A DNA stretch of 64,000 bases from Aphrocallistes beatrix (taxonomy: Eukaryota; Porifera; Hexactinellida; Sceptrulophora; Aphrocallistidae), in the NCBI GenBank assembly GCA_963281255.1, contig OY725489.1, positions 62,001 through 126,000 of the forward strand, in the 5' to 3' direction. Made by a program: the position numbers and the translations under genes. The notes under the pieces are model-generated. The model had not been told where the DNA came from and ran no database searches. It saw only the letters and a program-made list of their open reading frames with translations. This document shows positions 54,035 through 62,944 of this stretch, piece by piece (position 1 is the stretch's first letter; each line of letters opens with the position of its first letter).

Positions 54035-55744
54035 ATGTCGAGTTATACTTCAGTGAATATAGCGAGAAAACTGATCGAGAACAAAATACAGAAACTGCAC
54101 GAACTGCTGGATGAGAGGAAGTCTGCATTGAACGAAGAGTTGAACGAAATTGAAGAAGCTTTCTCTGCTGATAACAAGAAGGACCAAGAAGAGTTAGAAA
54201 AGTGGAGAAATTATAAAGAACAGACACTGGAACTCTTTCAAGATGATGTTACAGAGAATGTGCAGCTGAGTAAGATCGAGGCAAGGATCGAAGAAGTTTC
54301 TAGAACATTGGAGATGAGGCGGCTACGACTAGAATGGGATGAAGATAAGTTGAAGATGGAAATTGGTACTCTCGGGACTTTACAGATCCAAGAACAAAAC
54401 CCAAAGCCTAAACAACAACAGACGCCTGAAATGGATTATGAATCTTTGGATGAATACGTTTCAATGTCAATTCCCGAGAATGAAGCTGCGATAAACAGCC
54501 ACGAAGATATCACAGAATATGCAAATTTGGCAGATGAACAAATTTGCATGATTACACCAAAAGGGATTCAAGCAAAGGAACACAAGTCCTTTCAGAAACC
54601 AGCCTCAAGTGGGTACCTTAAACCGATGAAACAAGCTCTCATTAAAAGGACTCACTTGCCTAAGGAACTAATTCCCAGCCGCCAAGACTATACGGATCTG
54701 AAGAGAGGAGTAGGAAGCTTAATAGCTAACTTGAAAGACACCAAACTGAGATCAAGATCGTTGAGCAGTGACAGAAACGAAAAGGTTGAGTTGTATGCTG
54801 AATTACCTGAGCAGAAACCAGGTTGGCAACTCCACTTCAGTCACAAGTCTGAAACTGAAGAGAATTCCAATCAGACAGGACTGTATCCAACCCCGAAACC
54901 AGAGGATTGCACTGTGATTAACACCTGCACAAGGGGGACAGATCCAGGACAAATTCTGAAACCAAAAAACGTAGCCGTCTCCCCTAAGACAGGTTGCATA
55001 TTTGTGGCTGAGAAAGCGAACAACCGAGTGCAGGTGTTCACACCTACCGGAGAACCATTGTTCTCGTTTGGTACGCGGGGCAAAAGACTGTCAATGGCGG
55101 AACCTTACGGCGTATGTGTACTGAACGAAAAGGTGTACGTATCCCAGACTGAGAATCATTGCATCATGGTCTTCAAGACTAACGGGGACTATTGCATGCA
55201 AGGAGGAAATAAGGGAAAGAATGAAGGTAGCTTCGAATATCCGACAGGACTAAGTACAGATGGGACCAATGTCTTAGTGTGTGACTTTGGGAACCATCGT
55301 GTTCAAGTCTTTTCAAATAATCTTATTTTCAAACAGATGATAGGAATCGGGAAGCTAACGAATCCGAAAGACGTAGCAGTTAACTCAAATTCTAATTTGG
55401 TCGTTCTAGACAGATCTCCAACTTGTGTTCATATTTTCAACAGCAAAGGTGTCTACCAACGTAAACTCATCAATGTGTCCAAATGTCCGACACTCTCAAA
55501 CCCTCTCTTCATCGCCATCAGTCCCAGAGGCAACATAGTGCTCTCTGACATGCTGACTTGTAGCGTCAACATTTTCAACATGGATGGACAGCTACTCTGG
55601 TGTTTAGGCGGACTACACGACAAGGAGACGTTTGGAGAACCGAGAGGTGTGGCAACTGACCCGTTAGGTAGACTGGTCGTAGTCTGTGGGAAGGAGATAG
55701 GCTGTCTTAAGATCATGGAGATTCATTTACCGAATCTGTTCTAA
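54035..55744 (+). CDS. O-type coiled-coil/NHL-repeat protein P
   Basis: Single exon, 569 aa; the ATG is that of MSSYTSVNIARKLIENKIQK. Coiled coil 1-~115. Linker ~120-297 with SGYLKPMKQALIKR and GVGSLIANLKDTKLRSRS, as in O2, plus its own insert (MDYESLDEYVSM). NHL propeller 298-569, ~90-95% identical by eye to O2, Q and R. No RING. Confidence 0.88.
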   Translation: MSSYTSVNIARKLIENKIQKLHELLDERKSALNEELNEIEEAFSADNKKDQEELEKWRNYKEQTLELFQDDVTENVQLSKIEARIEEVSRTLEMRRLRLEWDEDKLKMEIGTLGTLQIQEQNPKPKQQQTPEMDYESLDEYVSMSIPENEAAINSHEDITEYANLADEQICMITPKGIQAKEHKSFQKPASSGYLKPMKQALIKRTHLPKELIPSRQDYTDLKRGVGSLIANLKDTKLRSRSLSSDRNEKVELYAELPEQKPGWQLHFSHKSETEENSNQTGLYPTPKPEDCTVINTCTRGTDPGQILKPKNVAVSPKTGCIFVAEKANNRVQVFTPTGEPLFSFGTRGKRLSMAEPYGVCVLNEKVYVSQTENHCIMVFKTNGDYCMQGGNKGKNEGSFEYPTGLSTDGTNVLVCDFGNHRVQVFSNNLIFKQMIGIGKLTNPKDVAVNSNSNLVVLDRSPTCVHIFNSKGVYQRKLINVSKCPTLSNPLFIAISPRGNIVLSDMLTCSVNIFNMDGQLLWCLGGLHDKETFGEPRGVATDPLGRLVVVCGKEIGCLKIMEIHLPNLF

Positions 55745-56756
55745 CGTTTCATTGCATTGTCTAAGTTTTCTAGTAATGCTATGTTTGTTATTGTGGTGTG
55801 TAGCTATATTAGATAAGAGACTTATGTTTGGAACAAGGATTATTCATATTTCACACTTTTCCTCAAAGCGTGACAATGTGTGCTGACCAATGAAACTGCA
55901 GGGCTTTAATATACCGTTTTATCTTCAAATGACACTTATATATTTGACCAATCAGCAGCGAGTATTTTTCAATGTAGATTCAAAATCTTTGGACTGAAAA
56001 ATGATTTGCGATGTGACCAATTAATTACACAGCTTTTATCGTTTATAAATTCTATATAATTACAGTATCAAGGTTTAGCGATATTCCAACATTTTCACCT
56101 TGAAAATGGTACATAAAAAATTGATCAATCAGCGTTGAGTATCTCTATCATTGAATATGATGAAATATTTGGAGAGAGAGTATAAGAGACATTACAATGC
56201 ATACGCGCAGGCTGACCAATCAATTATCTCGCTTTTTATGTCACAAGCGCGCTTCGCTTGCTTGCGCTGCGCGCGGCTGACGGACACTTTGTGTCCGCCG
56301 GAGGCTCCTTTCGGTCGCCTGGAGGTGACATTGGTTAATTAAACGGGATATATCATCTCTAAATATGTCCATCTTAGTTTTAAAATCGATATCACTCGAA
56401 AAATCACCAAATTTGTCAATTTTTTGATGAGTAATGATGACGTCATAACAAAGTGATGAGTCATCATTTTTTGTTATGATAGTTGCATCATATGTGAGGT
56501 GTGTTAGTATACAGATTCTATTAAAATTTCAGCCTTCTATCTCCTATAATGGCTGAGTTATGCCCGAATAACTGTGTTGCTTAACTTTTAAAAATGTGAC
56601 AATGACGTCATAATTCCATGATGAGACGACATTTTGCTCTGAGCTCAGAACTTACTGGAGCCATAGCCAAAATACCCCCACATGCCAAAAATCAGCTTTC
56701 TGCGCCCTGCAGTTTCTTCAATCAACACACATAGATTAATCGAGTTTTAATAGTAA

Positions 56757-56811
<55 letters not shown>

Positions 56812-57090
56812 AATATACAATAATCGAGTTTTAATAGTAAGGATTCATAAATATTCTATATAAGATCAAATTGAACTTTGAATGATTGTACAACTCCCAT
56901 CATTGCATATTCGTTGCAATTATTTCAATGCTATCGCAGAGAAAATTCCCTACTACTGGTGTACGTATTTGCATTTGTATTGAGTGAGTAGTTGTGCAAT
57001 TGTATTTGTAAACGATAAAAAAAACTGTATTTGTGCTAAGTGTACCACTGAATGCTGTAACACTATACCTGCGTATTAGTCTTCAATTCA
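55745..57090. other. P-Q spacer with an inserted repeat
   Basis: 55745-56240 is the tandem-repeat-unit 3' flank, homologous to the flanks of Q and R. 56243-56843 is an insertion. The remainder is homologous to 62345-62900. No gene seen. Confidence 0.6.
56243..56843. mobile_element. ~600-bp dispersed repeat insertion with internal (TA)n, class unknown
   Basis: The flanks TTTTATGTCA / TTCATAAAT are contiguous at 62338-62352, so this is an insertion. It begins CAAGCGCGCTTCGCTTGCTT, with hairpins around GGACACTTTGTGTCC, and ends TCGAGTTTTAATAGTAAGGAT, which is present twice around a TA tract (about 56759-56811). The same modules occur at 43741-43940. No open frame. Confidence 0.65.
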
Positions 57091-57096
57091 TATAAA
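57091..57096 (+). promoter_or_regulatory. TATA box of Q
   Basis: TATAAA in CATATAAAGGATATCTTGC, 40 bases before the ATG at 57136. Confidence 0.65.
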
Positions 57097-57135
57097 GGAT
57101 ATCTTGCACAGGCAATGGATTAGTTGGAACAGAAA

Positions 57136-58680
57136 ATGTCGAGCTATACTTCAGTGAATATAGTGAGAGAACTGATCGAGAGTAAAATACAGAAACTGCA
57201 CGAACTGTTGGATGGGAGGAAGTCAGCATTGAACGAAGAGTTGAACGAAATTGAAGAAACTTTCTCTGCTGATAACAAGAAGGATCAAAAGGAGTTAGAA
57301 AAGTGGGAAACTTATAAAGAACACACACTGGAACTCTTTCAAGATGATGCTACAGACAAAGTGCAGCTGAGTAAGTTCGAGGCAAGGATCGAAGAAGTTT
57401 CTAGAACATTGGAGAGGAGGCGGCTACGACTAGAATGGGATGAAGATAAGTTAAAGATGGAAATTAGTGCTCTTGGGTTTCTGGGAAGACCAGGACTAAA
57501 GCCAAAGTCTGAGACACAACAGACCGAAAGTGAATATATGACCATGGACGGTACTCCAATTGATGAATATATTTCATCAAGACCCTATGAAACCATAGAT
57601 GAGTCAATGTTAAGTGACATCCCCTCTGAAAAGTCAGCGAAGATAATTCCTCACATTCAGGAATCGTCTCCTAAAGTTAAGAAGAAGGAAGTATCGAAAA
57701 AGTTGAGCAGTAACATGGAACGAGAGGTAGCGTTGTATGGTGAATTACCTAAGCAGAAACCAGGTTTGCTAATCCACTTCAGCCACAAGTCTGACGAGAA
57801 TTCCAATCAGACAGGACTGTATCCAACTACGAAACCAGAGGATTGCACCGTGGTTAGCACCTGCACAAGGGGGACAGATCCAGGACAAATTCTGAAACCA
57901 AAAAACGTAGCTGTCTCCCCGAAGACAGGTAACATATTTGTGGCTGAGAAGGGGAACAACCGAGTGCAGGTGTTCACACCTACCGGACAAGCATTGTTCT
58001 CGTTTGGTACGCGGGGCAAAAGACTGTCAATGGCAGAACCTTATGGCGTATGTGTACTGAACGAAAAGGTGTACGTATCCCAGACTGAGAATCATTGCAT
58101 CATGATCTTCAAGACTAACGGAGACTATTGCATGAAAGGAGGAAATAAGGGAAAGAGTGAAGGTAGCTTCGAATTACCGACAGGACTAAGCACAGATGGG
58201 ACCAATGTCTTAGTGTGTGACTTTGGGAACCATCGCGTTCAAGTCTTTTCAAATAATCTCCTTTTCAAACAGTTGATAGGAGTTGGGAAGCTAACGAATC
58301 CGACGGACATAGCAGTTGACTCAAATTCTGATTTGGTCGTTCTAGACAGATCTCCAACTTGTGTTCATATTTTCAACAGCAAAGGTGTCTGCCAACGTAA
58401 ACTCATCAATGTGTCCAAATGTCCGACACTCTCAAACCCTCTCTTCATCGCCATCAGTCCCAGAGGCAACATAGTGCTCTCTGACCTGCTAACTTGTAGC
58501 GTCAACATTTTCACCATGGATGGACAGCTACTCTGGAGTTTAGGCGGACTACACGACAAGGAGACGTTTGGAGAACCGAGAGGTGTGGTATGTGACCCAT
58601 CGGGTGGACTGGTCGTAGTGTGCAACAAGGAGATAGGCTGTCTTAAGATTATGGAGATTCGTTTACCAAATCAAAGCTAA
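57136..58680 (+). CDS. O-type coiled-coil/NHL-repeat protein Q (short linker)
   Basis: Single exon, 514 aa. Coiled coil 1-~115 as in P. The linker is short (~120-242) and lacks the SGYLKPMKQALIKK and LRSRS blocks of O2 and P. It has instead ESEYMTMDGTPIDEY and KKKEVSKKLSSNMEREVALY. NHL propeller ~243-514, nearly identical to P. No RING. Confidence 0.88.
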   Translation: MSSYTSVNIVRELIESKIQKLHELLDGRKSALNEELNEIEETFSADNKKDQKELEKWETYKEHTLELFQDDATDKVQLSKFEARIEEVSRTLERRRLRLEWDEDKLKMEISALGFLGRPGLKPKSETQQTESEYMTMDGTPIDEYISSRPYETIDESMLSDIPSEKSAKIIPHIQESSPKVKKKEVSKKLSSNMEREVALYGELPKQKPGLLIHFSHKSDENSNQTGLYPTTKPEDCTVVSTCTRGTDPGQILKPKNVAVSPKTGNIFVAEKGNNRVQVFTPTGQALFSFGTRGKRLSMAEPYGVCVLNEKVYVSQTENHCIMIFKTNGDYCMKGGNKGKSEGSFELPTGLSTDGTNVLVCDFGNHRVQVFSNNLLFKQLIGVGKLTNPTDIAVDSNSDLVVLDRSPTCVHIFNSKGVCQRKLINVSKCPTLSNPLFIAISPRGNIVLSDLLTCSVNIFTMDGQLLWSLGGLHDKETFGEPRGVVCDPSGGLVVVCNKEIGCLKIMEIRLPNQS

Positions 58681-59191
58681 CGTTTCATTGCATTGTCTAG
58701 GTTTTCTAGTAATGCTATGTTTGTTATTGTGGTGTGTAGCTATAGTAGATAAGAGACTTATGTTTGGTACAAGGATTATTCATATTTCACACTTTTCCTC
58801 AAAGCATGCCAATATGTGCTGACCAATGAAATTGCAGGGTTTTAATATACTGTTTTCTCTTCAAATGACACTTATATATTTGACCAATCAGCAGTGAGTA
58901 TTTTTCAATGTACACTAAAAATCGGAAAAATGATTTGTGCATGCGACCAATTAATTATTAGATTATCGTTTATGTGTATCTAACTATCAAGCCTATGCCT
59001 TTAATTCTTTTGATTCTCCATATTAGGATGCCAAGTTGTTTATGTGAGGCTTGGGTGTACGTACTTGTATTTGTATTTGAGTGAGTAATTGTGCAATTGT
59101 GTTTGTAAATGATTAAAAAAACTGTATTTGTGCCAAGTGTACCACTTAATGCTGTAACACTATACCTACTATGTATTAGTCTTCATATTCA
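58681..59191. other. Q-R spacer
   Basis: Homologous to other O-type 3' flanks (CATTGCATTGTCTAGGTTTTC...), then to the promoter-proximal stretch shared by Q, R and S (GCTTGGGTGTACGTACTTGTATTTG). No gene seen. Confidence 0.6.
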
Positions 59192-59197
59192 TATAAA
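59192..59197 (+). promoter_or_regulatory. TATA box of R
   Basis: TATAAA in CATATAAAGGATATCTTGC, 40 bases before the ATG at 59237. Confidence 0.65.
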
Positions 59198-59236
59198 GGA
59201 TATCTTGCACAGTCAATGGATTAGTTGGAACAGAAA

Positions 59237-60880
59237 ATGTCGAGCTATACTTCAGTGAATATTGTGAGAGAACTGATCGAGAGTAAAATACAGAAACTGC
59301 ACGAACTGCTGGATGAAAGGAAGTCAGCATTGAACGAAGAGTTGAACGAGATTGAAGAATCTTTCTCTGCTGATAACAAGAAGGATCAAAAGGAGTTAGA
59401 AAAGTGGGAAACTTATAAAGAACACACACTGGAACTCTTTCAAGATGATGTTACAGACAATGTGCAGCTGAGTAAGATCGAGGCAAGGATCGAAGAAGTT
59501 TCTAGAAAATTGGAGATGAGGCGGCTACTACTAGAATGGGATGAAGATAAGTTGAAGATGGAAATTAGTAATATTGGGTTTCTGGGAAGACCAGGAGTAA
59601 AGCCAAAGTCTGAGACACAACAGACCAAAAGTGGAAATAAGACCATGGACAGTACTTTAATTGATGAATTTATTTCATCAAGACCCTATGCAACCATAGA
59701 CGAGTCTATTTTAGGTGACATCCCCTCTGAACGAAAGTTGACACCAAAAGAGACACAATTCGAAGAAAACACGGCCTTCATAAAACGATTTCCAAGTGAC
59801 TACCTTGAACCGATGCAACAAGCGCTTCGTAAAAAGGCTACAGACATGATTCCTTCCTTTCAGGAATCTCCTAAAGAAAGGAAGAAGGTAGTATCCAAAC
59901 AGTTGAGCAATAACATGGAACGAGAGGTAGCGTTGTATGGTGAATTACCTAAGCAGAAACGAGGTTGGCTAAACCACTTCAGCAACAAGTCTGAAGACAA
60001 TTCCAATCAGACAGGACTGTATCCAAATCCGAAACCAGAGGATTGTACCGTGATTAGCACCTGCACAAGGGGGACAGAACCAGGACAAATTCTGAAACCA
60101 AAAAACGTAGCTGTCTCCCCCAAGACAGGTAACATATTTGTGGCTGAGAAGGGGAACAACCGAGTGCAAATGTTCACACCTACCGGAGAACCATTGCTCT
60201 TGTTTGGTACGCGGGGCAAAAGTCTGTCAATGGCAGAACCTTACGGCATATGTGTACTGAACGAAAAGGTGTACGTATCCCAGACTGAGAATCATTGCAT
60301 CATGGTATTCAAGACTAACGGGGACTGTTGCATGCAAGGAGGAAATAAGGGAAAGAATGAAGGTAGCCTCGAATTACCGAAAGGACTAAGCACAGATGGG
60401 ACCAACGTCTTAGTGTGTGACTTTGGGAACAATCGTGTTCAAGTCTTTTCAAATAATCTTATTTTCAAACAGATGATAGGAGTTGGGAAGCTAACGAATC
60501 CGGCGGACATAGCAGTTAACTCAAATTCTGATTTGGTCGTTCTAGACAGATCTCCAACTTGTGTTCATATTTTCAACAGCAAAGGTGTCTACCAACGTAA
60601 ACTCATCAATGTGTCCAAATGTCCGACACTCTCAAACCCTCTCTTCATCGCCATCAGTCCCAGAGGCAACATAGTGCTCTCTGACCTGCTGACTTGTAGC
60701 GTCAACATTTTCACCATGGATGGACAGCTACTCTGGAGTTTAGGCGGGCTACACGACAAGGAGATGTTTGGAGAACCGAGAGGTGTGGCATGTGACCCAT
60801 CAGGTCGACTAATCGTAGTGTGCAACAAGGAGATAGGCTGTCTTAAGATTATAGAGATTGGTTTACCAAATCTAACCTAA
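59237..60880 (+). CDS. O-type coiled-coil/NHL-repeat protein R
   Basis: Single exon, 547 aa. Coiled coil 1-~115. The linker (~120-275) is intermediate between P and Q: it shares GRPGVKPKSETQQTKS with Q and keeps a diverged YLEPMQQALRKK block. NHL propeller ~276-547. No RING. Tandem neighbour of Q (556-bp spacer) and S. Confidence 0.88.
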   Translation: MSSYTSVNIVRELIESKIQKLHELLDERKSALNEELNEIEESFSADNKKDQKELEKWETYKEHTLELFQDDVTDNVQLSKIEARIEEVSRKLEMRRLLLEWDEDKLKMEISNIGFLGRPGVKPKSETQQTKSGNKTMDSTLIDEFISSRPYATIDESILGDIPSERKLTPKETQFEENTAFIKRFPSDYLEPMQQALRKKATDMIPSFQESPKERKKVVSKQLSNNMEREVALYGELPKQKRGWLNHFSNKSEDNSNQTGLYPNPKPEDCTVISTCTRGTEPGQILKPKNVAVSPKTGNIFVAEKGNNRVQMFTPTGEPLLLFGTRGKSLSMAEPYGICVLNEKVYVSQTENHCIMVFKTNGDCCMQGGNKGKNEGSLELPKGLSTDGTNVLVCDFGNNRVQVFSNNLIFKQMIGVGKLTNPADIAVNSNSDLVVLDRSPTCVHIFNSKGVYQRKLINVSKCPTLSNPLFIAISPRGNIVLSDLLTCSVNIFTMDGQLLWSLGGLHDKEMFGEPRGVACDPSGRLIVVCNKEIGCLKIIEIGLPNLT

Positions 60881-61165
60881 CGTTTCATTGCATTGTTTTC
60901 TAGTAATGCTATGTTTGTTATTGTGGTGTGTAGCTATAGTAGATAAGAGACTTATGTTTGGAACAAGGATTATTCATATTTCACACTTTTCCTCAAAGCG
61001 TGACAATATGTGCTGACCAATGAAATTGCAGGGCTTTAATATACTGTTTTATCTTCAAATGACACTTATATATTTGACCAATCAGCAGCGAGTATTTTTC
61101 AATGTAGATTCAAAATCTTTGGACTGAAAAATGATTTGCGATGTGACCAATTAATTACCCAGCTC

Positions 61166-61455
61166 CATAGGCGTCGTAACCCACCCGGTTACCCGGCAAT
61201 GGCCGAGCGGCCCAGAGTGAATGCCGGGTGCTACCCGGTAAAAAGACCGGGTACTACCCGATAAATAGCTTAGTGCTATTATGTACTGGTAATTGACTGT
61301 TACTAATTCCTCATGTAGATCAAGGGTTCACGGCCCATTTGGCTGACGGTGACGCTGGATCAGCTGAAGATACGGCCCGATTAACTGACTGAACGGCCCT
61401 GGATTATTGTGGCCGGGCAGTCCAAGGGTAGGAAATAAAGTTTACGACGCCTATG
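61166..61455. mobile_element. 290-bp hAT-like MITE with perfect ends
   Basis: Ends CATAGGCGTCGTAA / TTACGACGCCTATG are perfect 14-bp inverted repeats. The 8-bp duplication CCCAGCTC lies at 61158-61165 and 61456-61463. The paralogous P-Q spacer has the empty site (ATTACACAGCTTTTATCG near 56025). No open frame. Sharp ends suggest recent insertion. Confidence 0.88.
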
Positions 61456-61482
61456 CCCAGCTCTTATCGTTTATAAATTCTA

Positions 61483-61995
61483 AGTACTGTTGCGTAGATT
61501 CGTGAGATTCTTATACTATATAACCATGGATGGTTTTCTAGCGTAGAATCCTGAGATTATCTGTAGAATCGTGAGATTTTGATCGGTTTACTCAAATCAC
61601 CTTATGATTCAATCAGTTTCATCGTAACTTGATAACCACCGCCACCAAATTGTGGCACGCGACACAATTTGATGGCACGCGACACTATTTAATATGGTAA
61701 ACCCCATATGGACCATAAATGCAAAATAAAATTCATCCATGGTCTATATGGGTTTTACCAAGTAAATTGTGTCGTGTGCCACTAAATTGTGTCGCGTGCC
61801 ATCAAATTGTGTCGCGTGCCACAATTTAGTGGCAATAGTTATCAAGTTATGATGAAACCGGTTGAACCACAAGGTCATTTGAGTGAGCGAAACAAAATCT
61901 CACGATTCTACAGATAATCTCAGATTTCTACGCTAGAAAACCATCCATGGTTAATATATAGTCTAAGAATCTCACGGATCTACGCAACAGTACTT
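61483..61995. mobile_element. ~513-bp foldback element with ~245-bp arms and internal 20-bp repeats
   Basis: The two halves are reverse complements with few mismatches, starting AGTACTGTTGCGTAGAT and ending ATCTACGCAACAGTACT. Near the centre of each arm are tandem copies of AAATTGTGTCGCGTGCCA (two on the left, three on the right). It is absent from the paralogous spacer (AAATTCTATATAATTACAGTATCAA near 56050). No open frame. Confidence 0.85.
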
Positions 61996-62083
61996 ACAGT
62001 ATCAAATTGAACTGCAAGTATAGCAGTGTGATGATAACTGTATGGCTGAAAACTGACATGGGCTGTTCCTCTGAAGATACGTA

Positions 62084-62267
62084 CAGTCAGGGTCGCTTAT
62101 TGTGAACCACCAGGGGACCAAAAAATCTGTTCATAATAGAGATACTTCATATTAAGTGAACTTGGTTCAATACAAATCCTATCTAAAGATGAAATTGGGA
62201 CCAGGAGGTTAGTTCATAATAAACGAATGTTCATGTTAAGCGGGTTCATAATAAGCGACCCTGACTG
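62084..62267. mobile_element. 184-bp TA-flanked MITE
   Basis: Ends CAGTCAGGGTCGCTTATTGT and (inverted) ATAATAAGCGACCCTGACTG, with TA at 62082-62083 and 62268-62269. Tc1/mariner-like. No open frame. Confidence 0.85.
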
Positions 62268-62494
62268 TATTATGTTTAGAATATTATTATTGTATTAGCA
62301 CAGGCGCCCAGGGGTTGACCAATCAATTGTCCCGCCTTTTATGTCATTCATAAATCTTCTAAATAAGATCAAAATAACTTTGAATGATTGTACAACTCCC
62401 ATCATTGCATATTCGTTTGTAATTATTTCAATGCTATCGCAGAGAAGATTCCCTACTACCTACTGACTAGGCTTTGGCCAAATACGGATTTGTA

Positions 62495-62550
62495 CGTATT
62501 TGTATTTGTATGTGTATTTGTATTTGTATTTGTATTTGTATTTGTATTTG
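62495..62550. repeat. (TATTTG)n microsatellite
   Basis: Tandem TATTTG units. The same hexamer appears in two to three copies upstream of Q, R and S, so the tract expanded from a conserved upstream motif. Confidence 0.8.
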
Positions 62551-62899
62551 CAAATACTCATGTAACAAAGGGAAGTCATTTGTCAAGTAATCAAGTAATT
62601 AGTCTTGTCGCTACACTTGACCACGTTGGTATGTTTTAAATTAATTCTTGTATTGTAGGTTCCTCAAGTTTGGCTTAATAAATACTAGATTATAGTTTAT
62701 GTGTATGCAGTTAAATTCCTTTGATTCTCCATATTAGGATGCCAAGTTGTTTATGTGAGGCTTGGGTGTACGTATTTGTATTTGTATTTGAGTGAGTAGT
62801 TGTGCAATTATATTTGTAAACGATTAAAAAAACTGTATTTGTGCCAAGCGTGCCACTTAATGCTGTAACACTATACCTATGTATTAGTCTTCATATTCA

Positions 62900-62905
62900 T
62901 ATAAA
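62900..62905 (+). promoter_or_regulatory. TATA box of S
   Basis: TATAAA in CATATAAAGGATATGTTGC, 39-40 bases before the ATG at 62945. Confidence 0.65.
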
Positions 62906-62944
62906 GGATATGTTGCACAGTCAATGGATTAGTTGGGACAGAAA

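Larger units (their letters stand above)
60881..62899. other. R-S spacer with three inserted elements
   Basis: The base sequence is homologous to the P-Q spacer (55745-57090), interrupted by a hAT-like MITE (61166-61455), a long foldback (61483-61995), a TA-flanked MITE (62084-62267) and a TATTTG repeat (62495-62550). No gene seen. Confidence 0.65.
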
